Shown here in pieces: positions 9,391 to 16,377 of a stretch of DNA of 58,396 bases; position 1 is the first letter of the stretch, and every line of letters starts with the position of its first letter. The stretch comes from Rhodoferax sp. Lineage in GTDB: Bacteria; Pseudomonadota; Gammaproteobacteria; Burkholderiales; Burkholderiaceae_C. The position numbers and the translations under genes were made by a program. Below the pieces are notes generated by a model. It saw only the letters and a list, made by a program, of their open reading frames with translations. It was not told the origin of the DNA and did not search any database. The stretch spans positions 1-58,396 of the forward strand of contig SSFF01000044.1 of the NCBI GenBank assembly GCA_008015235.1, given 5' to 3'.

Positions 9391-9936
9391 ATGTTACGTT
9401 CATTGAGTGTTGTGGTGCTGTGCGCCGTTCTGGCGGCATGCGGGTCGTCGGTCAAGTTGGATAACCCACCTGTCGAGGATCGCAGTGGCACTGCAGTCGG
9501 CAGCGCTGCGGGGACAGACGGCCAGGCTGGAAGTGCAACCGGTGTTGCTGGCAGTGGTGTCAAATCCGTGGATTTGGGGTCTTCCTCGCAAGAGGCTTTC
9601 TTGAAGTCAGCCACCCGAATCGTCTACTTTGATTACGATAGCTTTGTCATTCGCGAGGAGTTCCAGCCAGTAGTGGAGGCGCATGCCAAGTTTCTGAAGG
9701 CCAACCCCGGCCGCAAGGTCGCATTGGAAGGCCATACCGATGAGCGTGGTGGGCGTGAGTACAACCTGGCCTTGGGACAGAAGCGTGCAGAAGCAGTACG
9801 TCGCGCTTTGGCTCTGCTGGGTGTCTCCGACAATCAGATGGAAGCCGTCAGTTTCGGCAAGGAGAAGCCTGCGGCTATGGGTGGCACCGAAGACGCAATG
9901 GCAAAAAACCGGCGTACTGAGATCAGCTACCGCTGA
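9391..9936 (+). CDS. pal: Peptidoglycan-associated lipoprotein Pal
   Basis: A 181-residue lipoprotein. The signal peptide ends in a lipobox (LAAC, lipidated Cys about residue 17). A low-complexity Gly/Ser/Thr linker follows, then an OmpA-type peptidoglycan-binding domain with FDYDSF and GHTDERG, including the Asp and Arg that bind diaminopimelate. Pal anchors the outer membrane to peptidoglycan and partners with TolB. AAGGAG at 9375-9380 lies ten bases before the ATG at 9391, which fixes this start over an in-frame TTG at 9388. Confidence 0.95.
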   Translation: MLRSLSVVVLCAVLAACGSSVKLDNPPVEDRSGTAVGSAAGTDGQAGSATGVAGSGVKSVDLGSSSQEAFLKSATRIVYFDYDSFVIREEFQPVVEAHAKFLKANPGRKVALEGHTDERGGREYNLALGQKRAEAVRRALALLGVSDNQMEAVSFGKEKPAAMGGTEDAMAKNRRTEISYR

Positions 9937-9941
9937 AGACA

Positions 9942-10748
9942 ATGCCACAAGTTTCACCATTTTCTATGCGCTTGCGAGTATTCCTTTGTCTCATTGCATT
10001 CGTTTGCAGCCCCGGAGCGCACGCCGGTTTGTTTGAGGACGATGAGGCACGCAAGGCCATTCTCGAATTGCGACAAACCCATACTGAACTTCGCTCGCAA
10101 GTGGACGCCAACCGCCAAGTAGTGCAAGAGGAGGTCCGCAAGGCCGCTGAAGAAAATGCACAGTTGCGCAAGGCATTGCTGGAGACGCAAAATCAACTTG
10201 AATTGCTGCGTAGCGATTTGGCCAAGCTGCGCGGACAAAACGAAGTACTGGTACGCGACTTGGCTGATGTACAACGCAAGCAAAAAGACGATTTTCAGGC
10301 TGCCGATGATCGTTTGCGAAAATTAGAGCCTGCCAAGGTTACGGTGGATGGCAAGGAGTTTATGGCCGAACCTGCCGAGCGGCGCGACTATGAGATGGCG
10401 CTGGGCATTTTCCGCAAAGGTGATTTTGAGCACGCGCAGGTTGCGTTGGTCGATTTCCTGACACGCTATGGTGCAAATTCTGGTTATCGAGTGCCGGCCT
10501 TGTTTTGGTTGGGCAACGCCCAGTACGCATTGAAGAACTACAAGGAAGCGGTAACCAATTTTCGAGCGCTGATTGCCGCCGCTCCTGACCATGTTCGTTC
10601 ACCGGAAGCTATGTTGGCGATCTCGAATTGCCAATTAGAGATGAAGGACAGCAAGTCAGCCCGCAAGACATTGGAAGAGTTGGTCAAAGCCTTCCCTTCC
10701 AGTGAGGCTGGTATGGCTGCCAAAGAGCGCTTGGCTCGTTTGAAGTAA
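9942..10748 (+). CDS. cpoB: Cell division coordinator CpoB (YbgF), Tol-Pal associated TPR protein
   Basis: A 268-residue periplasmic protein. A signal peptide is visible (cleavage near SPGAHAG, residues 27-29), then a coiled coil (about 35-125, rich in Glu/Gln/Lys/Leu heptads) that trimerises, then TPR repeats (YEMALGIFRKGDFEHA, FWLGNAQYALKNYKEA and following) to the end. CpoB coordinates outer-membrane constriction with peptidoglycan synthesis through TolA and PBP1B. A second ATG at 9966 would give a more compact signal peptide and could be the true start. The stop codon overlaps the next start by one base (TAATG). Confidence 0.92.
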   Translation: MPQVSPFSMRLRVFLCLIAFVCSPGAHAGLFEDDEARKAILELRQTHTELRSQVDANRQVVQEEVRKAAEENAQLRKALLETQNQLELLRSDLAKLRGQNEVLVRDLADVQRKQKDDFQAADDRLRKLEPAKVTVDGKEFMAEPAERRDYEMALGIFRKGDFEHAQVALVDFLTRYGANSGYRVPALFWLGNAQYALKNYKEAVTNFRALIAAAPDHVRSPEAMLAISNCQLEMKDSKSARKTLEELVKAFPSSEAGMAAKERLARLK

Positions 10749-11512
10749 TGCTACTGACGGATGAGGTTGATCCCGGTCGGCGGTTTGGCGGCTTGGAGCG
10801 TCTTTATGGTGCTGGCCCAGCAGAAAGACTGAGATCCGCCCATGTCGCTGTTGTGGGGGTGGGTGGCGTCGGGTCATGGGCCGTGGAAGCGCTTGCCCGC
10901 AGCGGTGTATCCCGCATCACCATGATCGACATGGACCATGTTGCGGAGTCCAATATCAATCGGCAGGTTCACGCGCTCAGTGCTACTGTAGGCATGTCCA
11001 AGGTGGAAGCCATGGCCCAGCGGATCGCCCAAATCAATCCACATGCGCACCTGAATTTGGTAGATGATTTTGTCACCCAGGAAAACTGGCCCGGCATATT
11101 GCCTGAGGAGGTTGACGCAGTGATCGATGCGTGTGATCAGCTGGGTGCCAAGTATGCGATGCTGCAGTGGTCATTGCGCCATCGAATTCCCTTTGTGACT
11201 GTGGGGGCCGCTGGCGGCAAACGGGTGCCCCATGCAGTGGAGGTGCAGGATCTGGCAGATGTGACCCATGATCCTTTGCTTGCCAAATTGCGTTACCGAT
11301 TGCGGCGCGAGAAGTTGGTTGCTTCGAATGCTCGGAGAATGAACATCCACTGTGTTTTCAGTCGTGAAGCTGTACAGAAATCACTTCAACAGTGCGATGT
11401 GACCGGCGATGGTTCGCTCAATTGCCATGGTTACGGTTCCGTGGTCTCTGTGACTGCGGTGTTCGGTATGGTGGCAGCAGGCTGGGTGATGGAAAAGTTA
11501 TCCAAGGGATGA
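10748..11512 (+). CDS. tcdA: tRNA threonylcarbamoyladenosine dehydratase TcdA (CsdL)
   Basis: A 254-residue E1-like (ThiF/MoeB fold) enzyme. The nucleotide-binding loop VVGVGGVGSWAVEALARSG sits at about residues 37-55, with IDMDHV and NINRQ following as in the family. TcdA uses ATP to cyclise t6A at position 37 of ANN-decoding tRNAs to ct6A. The gene starts inside the cpoB stop codon (TAATG). Two tRNA-Lys genes, which are substrates of t6A modification, lie immediately downstream. Confidence 0.9.
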   Translation: MLLTDEVDPGRRFGGLERLYGAGPAERLRSAHVAVVGVGGVGSWAVEALARSGVSRITMIDMDHVAESNINRQVHALSATVGMSKVEAMAQRIAQINPHAHLNLVDDFVTQENWPGILPEEVDAVIDACDQLGAKYAMLQWSLRHRIPFVTVGAAGGKRVPHAVEVQDLADVTHDPLLAKLRYRLRREKLVASNARRMNIHCVFSREAVQKSLQQCDVTGDGSLNCHGYGSVVSVTAVFGMVAAGWVMEKLSKG

Positions 11513-11538
11513 CAGATTGCAGAAAATGGCACTATAAT
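11509..11538 (+). promoter_or_regulatory. Promoter of the tRNA-Lys pair
   Basis: A perfect -10 hexamer TATAAT lies at 11533-11538. ATGACA at 11509-11514 is a five-of-six match to the -35 consensus, with an 18-base spacer. The -35 overlaps the tcdA stop codon. About 43 bases separate the -10 from the first tRNA, which is normal for a stable-RNA promoter. Confidence 0.7.
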
Positions 11539-11581
11539 TTGAGGCTTGGTAGTTAACGACTCACTGGGTTGTTAATGAGGC

Positions 11582-11657
11582 GGGTCGTTAGCTCAGTCGG
11601 TAGAGCAGCGGACTTTTAATCCGTTGGTCGCGTGTTCGAGTCACGCACGACCCACCA
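11582..11657 (+). tRNA. tRNA-Lys (anticodon TTT)
   Basis: A 76-base cloverleaf including the encoded CCA. The acceptor stem GGGTCGT pairs with ACGACCC, the D arm is GCTC/GAGC, the anticodon loop CTTTTAA has TTT at 11615-11617, and the T arm is GCGTG/CACGC. The discriminator base is A, as expected for tRNA-Lys. It decodes AAA/AAG. Confidence 0.97.
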
Positions 11658-11667
11658 GCCATCTGCA

Positions 11668-11743
11668 GGGTTCTTAGCTCAGTTGGTAGAGCAGCGGACT
11701 CTTAATCCGTAGGTCGACAGTTCGAGCCTGTCAGAACCCACCA
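11668..11743 (+). tRNA. tRNA-Lys (anticodon CTT)
   Basis: A 76-base cloverleaf with encoded CCA. The acceptor stem GGGTTCT pairs with AGAACCC, the anticodon loop CTCTTAA has CTT at 11701-11703, and the T arm is GACAG/CTGTC. The discriminator base is A, canonical for lysine. It lies ten bases after the first tRNA-Lys and shares its promoter. Confidence 0.97.
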
Positions 11744-11753
11744 TACAGTATGG

Positions 11754-11786
11754 AACCCCGCTGCATTTTGTGTGGCGGGGTTTTTT
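11754..11786 (+). terminator. Rho-independent terminator of the tRNA-Lys operon
   Basis: Arms AACCCCGC (11754-11761) and GCGGGGTT (11775-11782) form an eight-pair GC-rich stem, followed at once by a run of six T (11781-11786). About 160 bases without recognisable signals separate it from rlmB. Confidence 0.88.
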
Positions 11787-11949
11787 CATTGCAGATGGGT
11801 TGTGTCCCGGCTTCAACATGGCGACTGCGGCTTGAAAGCAACTTTGAGCTGCTTTTCCCCATCGCCAATGAGCATGATGGCTTTGCTTGCGGTGAATACT
11901 GCAGGCAGAACTCTCTGGGACTGCTGCAAGCACCGCATAATTGCTGACT

Positions 11950-12723
11950 ATGTCTTCCCCCAAAGTTCTGTTCGGCTTCCATGCCGTGGGCGTGCGCCTG
12001 AAAACCGCGCCGCAATCGATTGTTGAAATCTACTTCGACCCAACTCGGCGCGATGCGCGCATGCGCCAGTTCGTGGAGAAGGTGCAGGAGTCCGGTGTGC
12101 GCTTGATCGAGGCCGATGGTGTGCGCCTGGCCAAGCTGGCTGGTAGCCACGGTCACCAGGGGGTGGCAGCCCGTGTGCAGGCCATGCAGCAGGTGCACTC
12201 GCTGGACGAGTTGCTGGAAAACCTCGAAGCCGCCAACGAGGCCCTGCCACCCGAGCAGCGCAATCCGCCCCTGATCCTGGTGCTCGATGGCGTGACCGAC
12301 CCGCACAACCTAGGCGCCTGCCTGCGTGTGGCTGATGGCGCCGGTGCGCATTGCGTCATTGCTCCCAAGGACCACGCCGCAGGCATCAATGCCACGGTGG
12401 CCAAGGTGGCCAGCGGCGCGGCGGAGACCGTGCCTTACTTCATGGTGACCAACCTGGCACGTACCTTGAATGAGCTCAAGGAGCGCAACATCTGGATCAT
12501 CGGCACCAGTGACCGCGCCGACAAGAACCTCTACCAGGTTGACCTCAAAGGCCCGGTGGCCCTGGTGCTGGGGGCCGAAGGCGATGGCATGCGCCAGCTC
12601 ACCGCCAAGACCTGCGACCAGCTGGTCAGCATTCCCATGCAGGGTGCGGTGGAGAGCCTCAACGTGTCGGTGGCCAGCGGCGTGTGCTTGTACGAGGCGC
12701 TGCGCCAGCGCCGTTCCGCCTGA
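11950..12723 (+). CDS. rlmB: 23S rRNA (guanosine(2251)-2'-O)-methyltransferase RlmB
   Basis: A 257-residue SPOUT methyltransferase. The N-terminal part (about 1-85) is the L30e-like RNA-binding domain. The C-terminal part carries the three SpoU motifs: the NLGACLRVADG region, VLGAEGDGM, and IPMQGAVESLNVSVASGV, which form the knot that binds S-adenosylmethionine. RlmB methylates G2251 in the peptidyl-transferase P-loop. The ATG at 11950 gives a family-typical N-terminus (KVLFGFHAV). From here rightwards the codons are clearly more GC-rich than on the other side of the tRNA pair. Confidence 0.93.
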   Translation: MSSPKVLFGFHAVGVRLKTAPQSIVEIYFDPTRRDARMRQFVEKVQESGVRLIEADGVRLAKLAGSHGHQGVAARVQAMQQVHSLDELLENLEAANEALPPEQRNPPLILVLDGVTDPHNLGACLRVADGAGAHCVIAPKDHAAGINATVAKVASGAAETVPYFMVTNLARTLNELKERNIWIIGTSDRADKNLYQVDLKGPVALVLGAEGDGMRQLTAKTCDQLVSIPMQGAVESLNVSVASGVCLYEALRQRRSA

Positions 12724-12739
12724 TTTTTCCAGTTTGGAG

Positions 12740-12796
12740 TTGCTATGAAACTGAGAGCTACTTGCGCAATATTTGCGGGGGCTATGACCCTATTTG
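12740..12796 (+). repeat. Dispersed ~57-bp repeat, copy A (overlaps a start codon and signal peptide)
   Basis: A member of a family of six near-full copies in this window. It begins TTGCTAT, has the core AGCTACTTGCGCAATAT and the GGGGGCT block at the family spacing, and ends CTATTTG. The family is defined by TTGCTAT at the start, TAGCTGCTTGCGCAAT about 15 bases in, GGGCT about 38 bases in, and CAATTT at the end. This copy contains the ATG of the lipoprotein gene at 12745. Confidence 0.7.
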
Positions 12797-13095
12797 GTTT
12801 GCAAGCCTGCACCCAGGAGCAGCAGAACAAGATCAACCGCGACATCCAGAATTGGACCGGCACCAACGGCGTGCTGGAGTTCTATGCTGGTGACAAACTG
12901 GTGCGCCGCTTCCTCAAGGTCGACAAAATCAGCACTGCCATGGGCACCGAAGATGGCAAGCCGCGCAGCTACCGCTATGGTTACGGTGTGCTCGACGAGA
13001 ACCTCAACTTCCAGGTCGACCAGAATGAGAAGAAGGTGTACTTCGAGATCAGCGACTTTGGCACCAACTACCTCTTTTTTGAGAATCCCCACTGA
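12745..13095 (+). CDS. Small putative lipoprotein of unknown function
   Basis: A 116-residue protein. The N-terminus has a positive start, a hydrophobic stretch and a lipobox ending GLQAC (Cys about residue 22), so it is probably a lipid-anchored periplasmic or outer-membrane protein. The mature part is charged and rich in aromatic residues (FYAGDKLVRRF, YRYGYGVLDENLNF, KVYFEISDFGTNYLFFENPH), suggesting a small beta-rich fold. I do not recognise a family. Start codon and most of the signal sequence lie inside dispersed repeat copy A. GGAG at 12736-12739 provides a ribosome binding site. Confidence 0.75.
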   Translation: MKLRATCAIFAGAMTLFGLQACTQEQQNKINRDIQNWTGTNGVLEFYAGDKLVRRFLKVDKISTAMGTEDGKPRSYRYGYGVLDENLNFQVDQNEKKVYFEISDFGTNYLFFENPH

Positions 13096-13116
13096 GGCCT
13101 TGCTTCGGTGCTTTGC

Positions 13117-13596
13117 ATGAAATCAGTCTGGTTTTTGGGTTTTTCCTCCCTGGCCTTGCTGCTGGGCTTGGCGTTCTACCTGGCGCCGCTGCATCCCCCG
13201 ATGTTGGCGCTGCAGTTCACCTTCAGCCAGCAGGCCTTTGAGGCGGTCACGGCCCAGTGGGGGCCGCAAGGTTTGGCGCTGTTTCGCAGCCACCTTTACC
13301 CGGATTTCGGCTTGATGGTCTGCTATGCCCTGTACGGCGTATTCACGGTGCAGCGTACGCGCCTGTTCCACATGCGCTATGTCCCACCCATCTTCTGGTA
13401 CGCCCTCATGCCGCTGGCGGCTTTGGCCGATGTGGTGGAAAACAGCCTGCATCTGGCCATCACGGCGCCGCATGCGCAGCCGCAAGCCTGGTGCTACCTG
13501 ACGGCGGGTTTCAGTGCGACGCTCAAGTCGGCGCTGATTATGTTTTTCCTGCTCGTGGCCGTGTGGCGCGGCTGGAGTTTGCGCCAGCGCAACTGA
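13117..13596 (+). CDS. Small integral membrane protein of unknown function
   Basis: A 159-residue protein with four probable transmembrane helices (about 5-25, 63-80, 90-115, 130-152) and short loops. The ATG at 13117 is used; a GTG nine bases earlier is in frame. No catalytic motif is visible. It is 21 bases downstream of the lipoprotein gene and probably co-transcribed. It ends 21 bases before the convergent patatin gene. Confidence 0.7.
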   Translation: MKSVWFLGFSSLALLLGLAFYLAPLHPPMLALQFTFSQQAFEAVTAQWGPQGLALFRSHLYPDFGLMVCYALYGVFTVQRTRLFHMRYVPPIFWYALMPLAALADVVENSLHLAITAPHAQPQAWCYLTAGFSATLKSALIMFFLLVAVWRGWSLRQRN

Positions 13597-13617
13597 CGGT
13601 TCACGCGCAGCAGTGGC

Positions 13618-15126
13618 TTAGGAGGCCACGGCAGCCGATTCGGGGGCGTGCAGTCGCTTGCTGCGGGCCGGGCCACTGCGTTTGGGCACAGCCGGGCTGC
13701 TGCGCTGCTTCTTCAGGCGGATGATGCAGTCTTCCAAAGTCTGGCCGATGATGGTCTGGTCGCGGATCATGGTGATCTTGGGCCAGGTGGCCAGTTCGCC
13801 TTCGTGCACCCATTCCTGGAACTCGGCCCGGGTCAGGTTGCCCAGAATGCGCTGGTAGTCGCGCATGTGCACCTGGGGGTGGACCGTGATGTCGCCGTAG
13901 TAGCGCTGCTCCACAATGGACACTGCACCTTCGAGCAGGTTTTTCACAATGCCCCGGTCGATGCCGTAGGACGCCAGCTGCAGCATCTGGCGGCTGCGGA
14001 ACTTGAATTCGTCCTTGACCAGGTTGGTCAGGAAGCGTGTCCAGTCGTCCTTGCGGCTCTGGTTGGTGATGAAGGGCAGCACGTGCGGGTTGGTCTGGCT
14101 GACGATATGGTGGTTCACGTTGTAGAGCTCGGCCAGCCGCTGCGCCGGCAGGTCGCTCTGGATGGCGCCATCGACCCAGCGTGTGGATGCCAGGTAGGGT
14201 TTTTCGTGCCCCAGCCGGTCCTTGCTCATGAGCGTGACGGCCGGAAACAGGCCCGGCACCGCGCACGAGGCCAGCACTGCGCTCCACACCAGCACGTGCG
14301 GGGCCGTCAGGTAGTTCAGCAGGCGCGGTTTCTGGTGCTTGTCCACCGGTGACACGGTGATGTTGATGATGCGCCCGGTGCGCTTGAAGGCTTCCTCGAA
14401 CGTGAGTTCGCCAATGTGCTTGCGCAGGAAACGTTCGATTTCCTGCCCATCCATCAGCGACTTCTGGCGCACCACTTCGCGCAGGCCCAGTCGGCGCCAG
14501 AGCTTGAGGTCCATGGCCTCGCCGGTGAACAGGCCGTCGAGCTCGTTGTCCTTGCGCGTGCCGATGAAGGCAGCCACCACAGAACCGGCGCTGGAGCCTG
14601 ACACCACGCGCGGCAGCAGGTTCTGTTCAAACAGGGCCTTGATGACCCCCACATGGAACATGCCCATGTTGGCGCCGCCGGACAACATGAGCGAGGAGCG
14701 GCCGAAGCTTTGCCCGGTATGGCGGAAGAACAACAGCTTCTGCGCGTACGGAAAGTCGGGAATCTCGTTGTCGCACAGGTAGTTCAGTGTGGACACCACC
14801 TCATTGAGGTACTCGTCAATCAGGTACTTGGTGCCGACGCGGGTGTGCTTGTAGAGTTCGGGGTTGGTCAGGTTGCCCAGGTTGCGCTGCAGGCCCTCGC
14901 GCAGGGCGAACACCACCTGTGCCCAGTCGCCGCTCTTGCGCCATTGGCGCAGGTTGATCAGACGCTGCTGGATCAGATTGTACTGGTAGTGGGGTGAGGC
15001 CGGGTCGGCCTTCCACACGTCCATGCCATTCATGGTGTCCAGGTCGAGCGCATGGATGCGCCACGCCTCGTAGTCGGGGGCTTGCTCCATCTGGCGTTCC
15101 TTGCCCAATGCAATGCGTGTTTTCAT
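13618..15126 (-). CDS. DUF3336-patatin lipase (triacylglycerol lipase-like)
   Basis: A 502-residue cytoplasmic lipase. The N-terminal ~135 residues match DUF3336, the segment that precedes patatin in eukaryotic TAG lipases of the SDP1/Tgl3-5 type. The patatin domain shows the oxyanion block SGGANMGMFHVGV (149-161), the nucleophile elbow GSSAG (Ser179) and the catalytic Asp in VDGA (Asp319). The C-terminal tail is basic and Ala/Ser/Pro-rich. AGGAG nine bases upstream favours the ATG at 15126; an ATG at 15132 is only three bases from it. The gene is last in the operon that contains WS/DGAT, so it could mobilise the neutral lipid that WS/DGAT makes. Phospholipase activity is an alternative. Confidence 0.85.
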   Translation of the reverse strand: MKTRIALGKERQMEQAPDYEAWRIHALDLDTMNGMDVWKADPASPHYQYNLIQQRLINLRQWRKSGDWAQVVFALREGLQRNLGNLTNPELYKHTRVGTKYLIDEYLNEVVSTLNYLCDNEIPDFPYAQKLLFFRHTGQSFGRSSLMLSGGANMGMFHVGVIKALFEQNLLPRVVSGSSAGSVVAAFIGTRKDNELDGLFTGEAMDLKLWRRLGLREVVRQKSLMDGQEIERFLRKHIGELTFEEAFKRTGRIINITVSPVDKHQKPRLLNYLTAPHVLVWSAVLASCAVPGLFPAVTLMSKDRLGHEKPYLASTRWVDGAIQSDLPAQRLAELYNVNHHIVSQTNPHVLPFITNQSRKDDWTRFLTNLVKDEFKFRSRQMLQLASYGIDRGIVKNLLEGAVSIVEQRYYGDITVHPQVHMRDYQRILGNLTRAEFQEWVHEGELATWPKITMIRDQTIIGQTLEDCIIRLKKQRSSPAVPKRSGPARSKRLHAPESAAVAS

Positions 15127-15151
15127 GTGCATCTGCTCCTGTTCAATTCTT

Positions 15152-15760
15152 TCAGACCCAACCCAGCCAGCCCAGCAAAGCGCCACCGGCCAGCAACCAC
15201 AGCAGGTGGATCTTGGTGCGCCAGACCACCAGTGCGATCACCAGGGTCAGCACCGCCAGCTTCCAGTTCTGCACCAGGTCGCCATGGCCCATGGTCATGA
15301 GCCAGCCCGTGGCCACCAGCAGCGCCACCACAATGGGCGCCATGCCTTGCTTGAAGGCGCGCACGGCGCGCAGATTACGGTTGCGGTGGCCCCAGCGCGC
15401 CAGTGCAAAGGTGAGGGTGGTGCTAGGCACCAGAATACCCACCATGGCCACGGTCACGCCAGCCAGGCCCCAGGTCCACTGCAACCACAAGGGGGCGGCT
15501 GTGGCGGCGGCATTGAGACCGAAATTCCAGCCCAGCACGGCAATGAACAGCACGTTGGGGCCAGGGGCGGCCTGCGCCAGGGCAATGCTGGAGTTGAATT
15601 CGGCGTCCGTCAGCCAGTGCTGGTCCTGCACCATGTAGCGCTGCATTTCGGGTGCCGTGGTGATGGCGCCGCCAATGGCCAGCAGCGACAAGGACAGGAA
15701 GTGCAAGAGCAGCAACCACCAGTCGCCACCCTGGATGTGGCCCAGTACCTGCGGGGTCAT
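15152..15760 (-). CDS. Chromate transporter family protein, half-size (second of a pair)
   Basis: A 202-residue membrane protein with about six helices. The N-terminal block FLSLSLLAIGGAITTAPEM and AQAAPGPNVLF match the conserved halves of the CHR (ChrA) family; APGPN is the hallmark. Short CHR proteins work as pairs of ~200 residues that replace one ~400-residue ChrA. The family exports chromate by proton or anion coupling, but many members have unknown substrates. It starts inside the stop codon of its partner (ATGA, 15757-15760). Confidence 0.85.
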   Translation of the reverse strand: MTPQVLGHIQGGDWWLLLLHFLSLSLLAIGGAITTAPEMQRYMVQDQHWLTDAEFNSSIALAQAAPGPNVLFIAVLGWNFGLNAAATAAPLWLQWTWGLAGVTVAMVGILVPSTTLTFALARWGHRNRNLRAVRAFKQGMAPIVVALLVATGWLMTMGHGDLVQNWKLAVLTLVIALVVWRTKIHLLWLLAGGALLGWLGWV

Positions 15761-16377
15761 TGGGCAGTCTCCTTGCGCGCGTCAATGCGGCCCAGGCAGC
15801 GGTAGCACCACAGGCAGGCCAGGCCGCCCAGGCCCAGCAACACGTACAGCAAGGGTACACGGAGCCATGCGGTTGCTATTAATGTAGTAGCAGCAAGAGC
15901 AATGGATACGCTGGCTCCCATAGAATTTGACATCAATGTTGGGGCCAGGCGCAGGCCGGCAGCCATGATCATGCCGGCGGCCACCGCCCCCATGCCGCGC
16001 AGTGCATTCTGGCTTTGCGGCAACTCCGACATGCCGCCAAACAGGGCCGTTACCACCAGCAGGATCAGCAGCGGAAAGGTCAGCATGCCAGCCAGCGCCA
16101 CCAGCCCGCCACGCCAGCCGAAGTAGCGGTCGCCGATCATGAGTGACAGGTTCACCACATTGGGCCCCGGCATGATCTGGGCCACGGCCCAGTCTTCCAC
16201 GAATTCTTCACGCGTAAGCCATTGCTTTTTATCCACCAGCTCGCGCTGCACGATGGCCACCACGCCACCAAAACCCTGCAGCGCCAGCTTGGTGAAAGAC
16301 CAGAACAGGTCGGCTAGTGATTGTGGACGCGGCCGCGCGGTTGCCGATGTTGGCGGGGTGGTGTCGGTGTCTACCAT
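15757..16377 (-). CDS. Chromate transporter family protein, half-size (first of a pair)
   Basis: A 206-residue partner of the preceding CHR protein. Motifs FTKLALQGFGGVVAIVQ and AQIMPGPNVVNLSLMIG are the family signatures. About six helices are visible. It overlaps DUF2804 upstream by seven bases and its partner downstream by four. Dispersed repeat copy E (15873-15928) lies inside the gene and encodes roughly residues 151-168, with the frame preserved. Whether the pair exports chromate or serves the lipid operon it sits in cannot be told. Confidence 0.85.
   Translation of the reverse strand: MVDTDTTPPTSATARPRPQSLADLFWSFTKLALQGFGGVVAIVQRELVDKKQWLTREEFVEDWAVAQIMPGPNVVNLSLMIGDRYFGWRGGLVALAGMLTFPLLILLVVTALFGGMSELPQSQNALRGMGAVAAGMIMAAGLRLAPTLMSNSMGASVSIALAATTLIATAWLRVPLLYVLLGLGGLACLWCYRCLGRIDARKETAQ
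15873..15928 (+). repeat. Dispersed ~57-bp repeat, copy E (inside a chromate transporter gene)
   Basis: It starts TTGCTATTAATG, carries TAGCAGCAAGAGCAATG in the core, CTGGCT at the expected distance and AGAATTT at the end. It is one of the more diverged copies but keeps the family length (56 bases). It lies within the coding region on the opposite strand without breaking the frame. Confidence 0.55.

Noticed and set aside
1..11500. Prophage, integrative element or insertion sequence as the source of the low-GC left part
   Set aside because: No integrase, transposase, phage structural gene or direct-repeat att site adjoining the tRNA genes was found; the genes are ordinary envelope and housekeeping genes.
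11517..11522. TTGCAG as the -35 box of the tRNA promoter
   Set aside because: Only ten bases separate it from TATAAT; ATGACA at 11509-11514 has a normal 18-base spacer.
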